Shown one piece after another: positions 35,423 through 42,259 of a DNA stretch of 64,000 bases. Source of the DNA: JADKAV01 sp963818505 (GTDB taxonomy: Bacteria > Actinomycetota > Actinomycetes > S36-B12 > UBA10799). The stretch lies in NCBI GenBank assembly GCA_963818505.1, contig CAWFSJ010000007.1, forward strand, positions 124,001 to 188,000, given 5' to 3'. A program made the translations under genes and the position numbers. The notes beneath the pieces were generated by a model. The model ran no database searches, had not been told where the DNA came from, and saw only the letters and a list, made by a program, of their open reading frames with translations. Positions within the stretch are counted from its first letter, which is position 1. Every line of letters starts with the position of its first letter.

Positions 35423-36751
35423 TCAGCCCTGATCCACGAAACCTGGGACCCATCGTTCGATCTCCGCGCGGGAGGCCACATTGGCATCGAGCTGGCACAG
35501 GACGCCAATCCCTCCGAGCCACACCCGGTGGATGAGCAGGTAACTGGGAGGAAGATTCAGTTTGAGTCCGACCGTGAACTCCTCACTGCGTGGGTCCTTG
35601 AGGCGTGCGAACTGCCCGCGCAGCCAGTCCCGGTCGTAGTGGAACAAGTCGTGGCGTGCAGGTTCGACCAATGGGGACAAGTAGTCCAGCAGGACTTGGG
35701 CGTCCAAGGCGATGTCATGTTTGACGAAGCCCTCTTGCCGCAGACCTTCGAGCACTTCCTCGGCATCGTTGTTCATCGCGACCCGCAGCAGGTGGCCCAT
35801 GGCGCGAGGCAGGCCGTCGGGAAGATGCGCCACCGCACCGAAGTCGAGCACCGCCAGTTTGTGGTCCTCAGTGACCCGGTAGTTACCCGGATGGGGATCG
35901 GCGTGCAGCAGACCCGCGCGCCCGGGGCCTGACAATTGGAAGCGCTGGTAGAGCGTCGCGTACCTGTCGCGTTCCTCGCGCGTTCCGTCGGCGATGATGT
36001 GCGACAGCCCGACGCCGTCGACCCATTCGCTGACAAGCACCAGGGGGGACGCCGCCAGGATGTGTGGGACGCGGAACTCGGGATCGCCCTCGTAGGCCAC
36101 GGCGAAAGCCCGCTGCGACTGCGATTCCTTGAGGTAGTCCAGTTCCTCAGCGACCCGCGCACGCAACTCATCGATCAGCGGTTTGATGTCCATGCCGGGG
36201 ACCATCGCCCCGAAGACCCGGCCCATCCGGGCCACCTGGTTCAGGTCGCCCATGAGAGCCTTGCCCGCGCCCGGGTACTGGACCTTCACCGCCACCGGTC
36301 GTCCGTCGCGGTACACCGCCTTGTGCACCTGGCCGATGGAGGCCGCGGCTGCTGGATCATCGTCGAACTCGCTGAACCTGTCCCGCCAATCCGGTCCGAG
36401 CTGGTCGGCCAGCACCTCATGCACGGTCTGGGCCGGCATCGGTGGGGCCGCGTCCTGCAGGCGCGTGAGGGTGGCTCGGTACGGCCCTGCCACCTCTTCA
36501 GGAAGGGCCGCCTCGAAGACGCTGAGTGCCTGGCCGAACTTCATGGCCCCGCCCTTGAGTTCGCCGAGCACCTTGAACATCTGCTCGGCCGTGCGCATCT
36601 GGATCTCTGTGGTGACCACCTCGGCGGGCTTGCCGCCGATGCGTTTACCCAATCCCAGAGCTGTGCGTCCGGCATAGCCGATCGGCAGAGCTGCCATGCG
36701 CGCTGTGCGGGTCACAGCCCGCTTCGGCATCGCGTCATTCTTCTCGGCCAT
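35423..36751 (-). CDS. ABC1/AarF family atypical kinase
   Basis: The 442-residue protein belongs to the ABC1/UbiB/ADCK family. Visible motifs are the family-specific KGGAMKFGQALS, AASIGQVHKAV, VAVKVQYPG, the catalytic loop LLHADPHPGNY and LDFGAV. These atypical kinases or ATPases support quinone metabolism or stress resistance. ATG 36751 (MAEKNDAMPK) is chosen because upstream sequence overlaps the divergent gene region. The neighbour is whiB7, as in mycobacteria. Confidence 0.92.
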   Translation of the reverse strand: MAEKNDAMPKRAVTRTARMAALPIGYAGRTALGLGKRIGGKPAEVVTTEIQMRTAEQMFKVLGELKGGAMKFGQALSVFEAALPEEVAGPYRATLTRLQDAAPPMPAQTVHEVLADQLGPDWRDRFSEFDDDPAAAASIGQVHKAVYRDGRPVAVKVQYPGAGKALMGDLNQVARMGRVFGAMVPGMDIKPLIDELRARVAEELDYLKESQSQRAFAVAYEGDPEFRVPHILAASPLVLVSEWVDGVGLSHIIADGTREERDRYATLYQRFQLSGPGRAGLLHADPHPGNYRVTEDHKLAVLDFGAVAHLPDGLPRAMGHLLRVAMNNDAEEVLEGLRQEGFVKHDIALDAQVLLDYLSPLVEPARHDLFHYDRDWLRGQFARLKDPRSEEFTVGLKLNLPPSYLLIHRVWLGGIGVLCQLDANVASRAEIERWVPGFVDQG

Positions 36752-36857
36752 GTCTCGATTCTGCCTTGCCCACCGGCAGCCCACCAGCGGCCGCTTATCA
36801 CGGAAGGCCTGTGGAGCGCTTCTGCCGTCCACAGCGCAGTCGCGCGAGCATCGGTGG

Positions 36858-37631
36858 ATGAAGCCCAAGGTGATCGGGAATCCGCTCATTGCGTGGCGCT
36901 CCGATGATGTTCTGCAGATCGGTTGGGGCGGCCACGCTGTAGTGATCGAGGGGGCGCCCCCGGAACTGCCGAAGTGGCTCGCGCTGGTCAACGGGGGGCG
37001 CGCGCTGGAAAGGCTCTTGGTGGCTGCCGAGGCGCATGGGATCGCCAGTTCTGAGGCGACCGGACTGCTCGACCAGTTGGAGGCGGTTGGTCTGGTGCAG
37101 TACGCCCGCACTGCCTATCGTGTGGCGCTGCATCCGTGCGGGGTCGTCCACGAGCCACTCGAGAGGGCCCTCACCCAGGCGGGTCTGACCGTGGATCCCC
37201 AGGCCGAGGTCGTGGTCTTCGTGCAGGGTCAACTGCCGTCCTTGATCACCGCTCCGACCATGCTCAAGAGGCTCGTTCCCGTTTGGTTCTCCGCTACGGC
37301 CGTGCATGTCGGGCCCGTGCTGGACGCGTCCGCAGGTCCATGTCCCGGCTGCATCGATCGAGGTTGGGCCCGAGGCGACGAGGCCTGGGCCGATCTGGTG
37401 GCCCAAGCGGCAACAGTGGCCACCTGGCACACGCCGGCGCAGTTGGTGCAGGCAGCGGCGGGAGTTGCGCTCATCGCCCACGATGCCAGGACGGTGGGTC
37501 TGGAGATGATCTTCGACCCGGCTCAGGCAGGGCCGGTCTGGAGGGTTTGGTCGGTGGAGTCCGGCTGTGCGTGCCAGGTGCAGCCAGCAGCCGCGGTCAC
37601 CGTTGGCAGGGGGCCTTCAGACGCCCTGTGA
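36858..37631 (+). CDS. Cyclodehydratase/ThiF-related partner-like protein (TOMM leader-binding type)
   Basis: The 257-residue protein starts at ATG 36858. Its first 100 residues look like a winged-helix leader-binding fold (LPKWLALVNGGRALERLL). The second half resembles the degenerate E1-like part of azoline-forming cyclodehydratases: CPGCIDRGWARGDEAW with Cys162/Cys165, and a closing SGCACQ with Cys237/Cys239 that could complete a zinc site. No ATP-binding GxGxxG motif and no YcaO, dehydrogenase or precursor gene is nearby, so it is probably not making a thiazole/oxazole peptide here. A related gene lies at this place in mycobacteria. Confidence 0.7.
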   Translation: MKPKVIGNPLIAWRSDDVLQIGWGGHAVVIEGAPPELPKWLALVNGGRALERLLVAAEAHGIASSEATGLLDQLEAVGLVQYARTAYRVALHPCGVVHEPLERALTQAGLTVDPQAEVVVFVQGQLPSLITAPTMLKRLVPVWFSATAVHVGPVLDASAGPCPGCIDRGWARGDEAWADLVAQAATVATWHTPAQLVQAAAGVALIAHDARTVGLEMIFDPAQAGPVWRVWSVESGCACQVQPAAAVTVGRGPSDAL

Positions 37632-37641
37632 TGGCATGGCA

Positions 37642-37674
37642 AAGGCGGGCCCGCGTGATCGCAGGGCCCGCCTT
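37642..37674. terminator. Bidirectional hairpin between convergent genes
   Basis: AAGGCGGGCCC (37642-37652) and GGGCCCGCCTT (37664-37674) form a perfect 11-bp stem with an 11-base loop. It sits between the stop of the cyclodehydratase-like gene (37631) and the stop of the DUF5679 gene (37684), so it can end both transcripts. There is no strong T-run. Confidence 0.7.
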
Positions 37675-37683
37675 CGCGGTGTT

Positions 37684-37842
37684 TCAGCTGCTCTTGCCGA
37701 GAATGCGGGTCACCGTGGTGCCGCACTCGGGGCACTTGCCCTTGGCGATGCGACGGCCGTTGGTCTCGTGGACCTCGCCGTTGAGCGGTCGCTTGGTCTT
37801 GCACTTGACGCAGTAGCCTTCGCCTTCGTACGTCTCAGCCAT
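37684..37842 (-). CDS. DUF5679-type small zinc-ribbon protein
   Basis: A 52-codon gene reads from ATG 37842 with a GGGAG ribosome site nine bases upstream. Two CxxC knuckles, Cys11/Cys14 (YCVKCK) and Cys37/Cys40 (KCPECG), make a zinc ribbon, and the family signature KRPLNGEV lies between. Function is unknown. It is found beside the ABC1 and cyclodehydratase-like genes in many actinobacteria. Confidence 0.85.
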   Translation of the reverse strand: MAETYEGEGYCVKCKTKRPLNGEVHETNGRRIAKGKCPECGTTVTRILGKSS

Positions 37843-37920
37843 CTTCTACTCCCTATCGCTTCGCGTCCGCGCGAAGCTGTGCTGTCGTTGGCCGAAATGC
37901 TACGTGGCTAGGGTGCGGCT

Positions 37921-38733
37921 ATGGAACTCGCCCCGCCGCTTTCCACCTTGTCGCCATCAGATAACCACCTGTTCGTCCGATGGCACGAGCCCGGGATTGC
38001 TGAAGTCGTTCTCGCCTATCCAGAGCGGCGCAACGCCATGTCCGGACCGATGACACGGGCATGGCGCTCGACGATGGACGCTCTGGGGTCAATCGACGAG
38101 CTGCGGGCGGTGCTCGTGCGCGGTGAGGGTGCCGCGTTCTGTGCCGGAGGGGATCTGAGTTGGCTGGCGGACAGCGGCACGTCGACGGTTCCAGAACTGA
38201 GCGCACGCATGCACGAGTTCTACGCCGACTGGCTGTCGATAGTGGATCTTCCGGTGCCCACGATCGCTTTCATCGAGGGGCCGGCGATCGGGGCGGGGGC
38301 CGCTGTGGCGCTGGCCTGTGATCTGCGCTGGGTCGGACCTCAGGCACGATTCTCGGTCCCGTTCACCCGCTTGGGGCTGCACGCCGGGATGGGCACCACA
38401 TTCCTGCTGCCCGAGGCGGTGGGACCCGCGATGGCGCGCGACCTGCTCTTGACCGGGCGCAGTCTGGACGCCGGGCAGATGTTGGCCTGCGGTCTGGCCA
38501 CCCAGCAGTTGCAGGCGGATGCGGTCCTGGCCCAGGCCGCCCAAGTCGCCGGCAACGCGCCTGTGGCAGTCCGGCTGACCAAGCGGGGCTTGTTCCCGCG
38601 TCCGCCGCAGACCCTCGCCGAGGCATTGCGGTGGGAGGGTGTGGTCCAACCGGTCACGATGACCACTGAAGACGCGCAGGAGGGCCTGCGGGCGGCCCAG
38701 GAGCGACGCCCGCCGAACTTCACAGGGGCTTGA
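37921..38733 (+). CDS. Enoyl-CoA hydratase/isomerase family protein
   Basis: The 270-residue crotonase-fold protein has the two oxyanion-hole segments GAAFCAGGDLSWL and EGPAIGAGAAVALACDLR, and a helical C-terminus. The position of one of the usual hydratase glutamates is taken by other residues (FTRLGLHAGMGTTF), so isomerase or other crotonase chemistry is possible. The last three codons and stop lie inside the tandem duplication beginning at 38725. Confidence 0.88.
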   Translation: MELAPPLSTLSPSDNHLFVRWHEPGIAEVVLAYPERRNAMSGPMTRAWRSTMDALGSIDELRAVLVRGEGAAFCAGGDLSWLADSGTSTVPELSARMHEFYADWLSIVDLPVPTIAFIEGPAIGAGAAVALACDLRWVGPQARFSVPFTRLGLHAGMGTTFLLPEAVGPAMARDLLLTGRSLDAGQMLACGLATQQLQADAVLAQAAQVAGNAPVAVRLTKRGLFPRPPQTLAEALRWEGVVQPVTMTTEDAQEGLRAAQERRPPNFTGA

Positions 38734-38742
38734 GGCGCCCGC

Positions 38743-38810
38743 GTTAGAGGTTGTGGTCCTGGTTAGCGAATCCACGCGTGTTTTTGCTAACGAACCGCAC
38801 AACCTCTAAC
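38743..38810. repeat. Dispersed palindromic repeat, copy 4 (type B)
   Basis: A 68-bp copy starting 9 bases after the hydratase stop codon. The 13-bp outer arms and GTTAGC/GCTAAC inner arms pair; the six bases between do not. The loop holds CACGCGTG. Confidence 0.92.
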
Positions 38811-38860
38811 CAGGAGCCCTTGCGGGCCTGTGGGCGCGCGACGGGGCTTGAGGCGCCCGC

Positions 38861-38928
38861 GTTAGAGGTTGTGGTCCTGGTTAGCGAATCCACGCGTGTT
38901 TTTGCTAACGAACCGCACAACCTCTAAC
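38861..38928. repeat. Dispersed palindromic repeat, copy 5 (type B)
   Basis: Identical to copy 4, 118 bp downstream in the same orientation as part of the tandem duplication. Confidence 0.92.
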
Positions 38929-38962
38929 CAGGAGCCCTTGCGGGTCGGCGCCCGCCGCATAG

Positions 38963-39061
38963 AGCGAGGCCCCCGGTTGGTCTGCTTCCCGCCTTCCCCT
39001 GCGGTCCGCTTCCCTCTCGGGGGCCTCGTTCACGACTGACGTTATGGGAGCCTCATTCGCA
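38963..39061. repeat. Three related GAGGCCCCC-type short repeats
   Basis: CGAGGCCCCCG (38965-38975) pairs with CGGGGGCCTCG (39018-39028) across 42 bases, and TGGGAGCCTCATTCGC (about 39046-39061) is a direct copy of GGGGGCCTCGTTCACG (39019-39034) spaced about 27 bases. The rest of the gap, 39062-39245, holds several sequences resembling DnaA boxes and no credible gene. Purpose unknown; could be an operator array or decayed repeat. Confidence 0.5.
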
Positions 39062-39245
39062 GCGTCCAGACCAATCCGCCACCGCGAATCCACCGCTGTG
39101 GATAGACCTGTGGAAAGCCGGGGGATGGCCTGTCCATGAGCCTGTGAACCTCTGGGGAAAAGCCCAAATCGGTCGTTTTCGTGTCGCGGCGACTCGCCGT
39201 TTGATCAGGGGATTCAGTTATGCACCGGCTGTGCACAACGATTGG

Positions 39246-40532
39246 TCAGTCGCCGATCTCCCCGGTCGCCTCCAGCCAGGAGGTGGGGTCGGCAAGGTCG
39301 TCGGCGGTTGGGATGAGGTCCGGGTGACGCCACACCGAGTCGCGGCCCTCGACTCCTCGTGTCTCGCGCAGCTGGGTCCACAGCGCGGTCGCTTCGCGCA
39401 ATGCGCGGGGGCGCAGTTCGAGCCCGATGAGCGTGGCGAAGGTCTTCTCCGCCGGTCCGCCCGAGGCTCGTCGTCGGCGCATGGTCTCGCCGAGGCGCTC
39501 GGCGGCGGGCATCCGGGAGTCGATGGCCGCGGCCACGACCTCCTGCACCCAGCCTTCGATGAGGGCCAGCAACGTCTCAAGCCGTGATAGCGCCTGCTTC
39601 TGCTCCTCGGTCTCTGCCGGCTCGAAAACTCCGGAGGACATGACTTCCTGCATCGCCTGCGGATCTGACGGGTCAATTCCCTGCAGCGCATCCTGGATCT
39701 TGCTGGTGTCGACCGAGATCCCGGAGGCGTAGACACGTACGGCGGTCTCCACGGCCGTTCGCAGCCACGGGACATGGGCGTAGAGCCGCTGGTGGGCCGC
39801 CTCCCGCAGGGCCAAGTACAGGTACAAGTCGGTCAGTTCCACATCGAGGTCCGCGCCGAATGCCTTGACGTTCTCGCTGACCAGGGCCGGACGGCCGTCG
39901 CCGGTCAGGGGTACGGTGACGTCGCTCGCGCCGAGCACTTCGTCGGCCAAGGTCGCCAAGCCGTTGCCCACCTGGGCTCCGAACATGGCTGCTCCCATGC
40001 GGCGCGCCATGTTCATCAGTGGCCCGGCCAACTGGTTGAGATCCGGCATCTCGGCTGGCATGTTCTCGCCCAGCCCGGGGATTCCGAGGTCCTGCAGGTT
40101 GATCTGCCCAAGATCGGGCATCGAGGTCAGCGTCTTCTGAACACCCTCTGCGATCGGTTCTATGATCTGCTGCCACGCCGGCCAGGTCTGCTCGAGCCAC
40201 TCGCTGCGGCTCCAAGTCGCGGCGGTGCCCGAACCAGCGGGGAACGTGGTGGCGGCATCCAGCCACAACTGCGCGAGGTCGAAGGCCTCAGCCACACGGC
40301 GCACGTCGTTGTCGTTGACCGACGGGTCGCCCTTCTGGCTGATCTGCTGGCGTGCCAGGTTCTTGGCCAGTTCCCAATCCACCGGTCCGGCAACCTGGTT
40401 CTGGCCGCTTTGCAGCATGGCTCCGAGTTGCTGCAGCATCGCTCCGAGTTGGGACATGTCGAAGCCCCCTTGGCCCGGGTTGTTCGGGTCGTCGGGATTC
40501 GGGGAGAAACCGAAGGGAAGGTCGCCGCTCAT
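39246..40532 (-). CDS. Zinc-dependent metalloprotease family protein (DUF2342-like)
   Basis: The 428-residue protein begins MSGDLPFGFSPNPDD and has a long amphipathic, Met/Gln-rich region. The family core is visible in LREAAHQRLYAHVPWLRTA and in IEGWVQEVVAAA. Members are annotated as putative zinc-dependent metalloproteases or hydrolases, although a plain HExxH is not seen and activity is unproven. It lies next to the PDZ/Lon gene, divergent, as in mycobacteria. Confidence 0.85.
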   Translation of the reverse strand: MSGDLPFGFSPNPDDPNNPGQGGFDMSQLGAMLQQLGAMLQSGQNQVAGPVDWELAKNLARQQISQKGDPSVNDNDVRRVAEAFDLAQLWLDAATTFPAGSGTAATWSRSEWLEQTWPAWQQIIEPIAEGVQKTLTSMPDLGQINLQDLGIPGLGENMPAEMPDLNQLAGPLMNMARRMGAAMFGAQVGNGLATLADEVLGASDVTVPLTGDGRPALVSENVKAFGADLDVELTDLYLYLALREAAHQRLYAHVPWLRTAVETAVRVYASGISVDTSKIQDALQGIDPSDPQAMQEVMSSGVFEPAETEEQKQALSRLETLLALIEGWVQEVVAAAIDSRMPAAERLGETMRRRRASGGPAEKTFATLIGLELRPRALREATALWTQLRETRGVEGRDSVWRHPDLIPTADDLADPTSWLEATGEIGD

Positions 40533-40651
40533 GCAATGCCGCCTGTTCGTCCTGGGATAGCAGACTTCTAGGCTACGCCGCGCCACGGCTGGCCCCCAAC
40601 GCACGCGTTACGCCCTGCGTGAAGGTGCACCGATGCCCGTACCCTGAACCC

Positions 40652-40786
40652 ATGTCGGTGCTGCTGTGGTGGGTACCCGCGATCCTCGTGCTCGCGGTGG
40701 CGTGGTGGCGCCTGCGGCCCGCAGGCCAGCGGGTCCGTGAAAAGGACCTGCGAGCCCTGCGCAAGGCACTTCGGACGCAGCGGTGA
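40652..40786 (+). CDS. Small single-helix membrane protein
   Basis: A 44-codon frame begins at ATG 40652: one membrane helix (LLWWVPAILVLAVAWW) followed by a basic tail ending KALRTQR. Its stop overlaps the GTG start of the PDZ/Lon protein by 4 bases, which argues that it is translated. No known family. Confidence 0.55.
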   Translation: MSVLLWWVPAILVLAVAWWRLRPAGQRVREKDLRALRKALRTQR

Positions 40787-41838
40787 GGCGCTGGTTCGAC
40801 ACCGACCGCAAGCGGGTCGTGGTGTTGTCCCTGATGTGCTGGCTGTTCGTGCTCGTGGCCGTCGACTTCGTCAAGGTGCCCTATGTGCGGCTCTCGCCAG
40901 GGCCCGTCTTCGATGTGCTGGGCGAGGCGGACGGTGAACCCGTCATCACAGTCGAAGGGGCGAAGGTGTTCCCGACGCAGGGCCAACTGGACATGACCAC
41001 GGTGTCCGAGCGAGGTGGGCCTTTCGGGTCCATGACCTTGTTCGAGGCATTCACCGGCTGGTTGGATCCCGACGTCGTGGTGGTCCCGACCGAGTTGCTG
41101 TACCCACCGGACACCACCGGCGACCAGGCTGAGCAGGCGGGTCAGGACGCGTTCGCCGATTCCCAGGAGAAGGCCCGGATCGCCGCGCTGCGGGAGGTCG
41201 GCAAGCCGGTGCAGACGCGGCCATGGATCGTCGAGGTTCTTCCGGGGTCTGCCGCGGAGGGCGAACTTGAGCACGGGGACCTCGTTCTCGCGGTGGACGG
41301 GAAGTCAGTGAACGGTCCCGATGAGCTGGCCGAGGCTGTCCAGGCGCGGGGCCCGAACGCCACCGTGAGTCTGGACATCCGGCGTGGCGAGAAGGACAGC
41401 ACGGTGGAGGTGACAACCGCTGCCAACCCCGACGACCCCACGAAGGGCTACTTGGGTGTGAGCCTGGGTGTGATCGCGGACTCCCCGATCCAGGTCCAGT
41501 TCAACCTCAACGACGTGGGCGGGCCCAGCGCAGGATTGATCTTCGCGCTGGGGATCGTCGACAAGCTCACGCCCGAACAATTGCTCGATGGACGCACAGT
41601 TGCCGGCACCGGGACGATGAATGACGACGGGGCAGTCGGGGCCATCGGCGGCATCCAGCAGAAGATGGCTGCCGCAGCGAGCAACGGGGCGACCTTGTTC
41701 CTCGCGCCCAAGGACAACTGTCCGGAGGCCGCTGAAAAGGCACCCGAAGGGCTCACCGTGGCCGCCGTGGAGACTTTGAGCGAAGCGGTCGACGTCCTCG
41801 AGGGCACGATCCCGCCGCCGCCCTGCCCTGTGCAGTAA
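40783..41838 (+). CDS. Membrane-anchored PDZ and Lon-type protease (YlbL-like)
   Basis: The 351-residue protein has an N-terminal membrane helix (about 12-30), a PDZ domain (about 140-220: LPGSAAEGELEHGDLVLAVDG) and a Lon-type protease domain with the Ser249/Lys294 dyad (GGPSAGL and GGIQQKM). Such proteins trim membrane or secreted proteins. Its GTG start overlaps the small membrane protein gene upstream. It is the counterpart of the mycobacterial gene next to UPF0182. Confidence 0.93.
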   Translation: MRRWFDTDRKRVVVLSLMCWLFVLVAVDFVKVPYVRLSPGPVFDVLGEADGEPVITVEGAKVFPTQGQLDMTTVSERGGPFGSMTLFEAFTGWLDPDVVVVPTELLYPPDTTGDQAEQAGQDAFADSQEKARIAALREVGKPVQTRPWIVEVLPGSAAEGELEHGDLVLAVDGKSVNGPDELAEAVQARGPNATVSLDIRRGEKDSTVEVTTAANPDDPTKGYLGVSLGVIADSPIQVQFNLNDVGGPSAGLIFALGIVDKLTPEQLLDGRTVAGTGTMNDDGAVGAIGGIQQKMAAAASNGATLFLAPKDNCPEAAEKAPEGLTVAAVETLSEAVDVLEGTIPPPPCPVQ

Positions 41839-41841
41839 GCC

Positions 41842-42231
41842 CTATTGCAGCGTGTCCCACAAGGCGCGCTCGAGCAGGGGCGCCAGCCCAGCCCCGACCC
41901 CGACCTGTGCGTCGGCATCGTGGGTCCGGTAGCGCACGGCCGTGGTGACCTGCTGGTCGCGCAGGGCGGCAACGGTCAGGCGTACGTCGAGATCGGGTTC
42001 GAGAATCCGCTGCACACTCAGCGCCGCTCCGAGGACCTCATCCGGCCATGCGATCCGGGCCAGGTCGCCCATGACGTCCTCTCCGGTGCTCTGCCAGGGT
42101 TGCTCCACGACGGCGAAAGCTCCGCCTTCGTCGACCAGCGCGAACAAGCGGGGAGGCTGCTCCCAGCCGTCGCGGGCGACGTGGCTGTCAACATCACGAA
42201 TCACGCTTTCCAGGTCCGGTGTCGGGTGCAT
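41842..42231 (-). CDS. PPA1309 family protein
   Basis: The 129-residue protein (MHPTPDLESVIRDVDSHV) matches the actinobacterial PPA1309 family: GWEQPPRLFALVD near the start, WPDEVLGAALSVQRI in the middle, and a C-terminal stretch on activity per appointment-like repeats ending ERALWDTLQ. Function unknown. It is convergent with the PDZ/Lon gene (3-base gap) and divergent from the UPF0182 gene. Confidence 0.8.
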   Translation of the reverse strand: MHPTPDLESVIRDVDSHVARDGWEQPPRLFALVDEGGAFAVVEQPWQSTGEDVMGDLARIAWPDEVLGAALSVQRILEPDLDVRLTVAALRDQQVTTAVRYRTHDADAQVGVGAGLAPLLERALWDTLQ

Positions 42232-42259
42232 GTCACCATCGTCTCGTAGGGTTGGGTTC

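Larger units (their letters stand above)
38725..38944. repeat. Tandem duplication of a 118-bp unit including the end of the hydratase gene
   Basis: The 102-bp segments 38725-38826 and 38843-38944 appear identical and are 118 bp apart. Each begins with GGGGCTTGAGGCGCCCGC and ends with CCAGGAGCCCTTGCGGG. The first includes the last codons and TGA stop of the hydratase gene, so the copied unit took in gene sequence, and each unit carries one palindromic repeat. Confidence 0.92.

Noticed and set aside
34917..35432. Accepting the 171-codon whiB frame as the true protein
   Set aside because: Beyond about residue 60 it loses all family resemblance, while the neighbouring frame carries the WhiB7 AT-hook and a stop at the expected length.
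38905..39093. A 62-codon frame after palindrome copy 5
   Set aside because: It is built from the palindrome end and the GAGGCCCCC repeats, without a ribosome site or recognisable family.
39062..39245. Replication origin
   Set aside because: DnaA-box-like sequences are few and imperfect, no AT-rich unwinding region is seen, and dnaA, dnaN and gyrase genes are not near.
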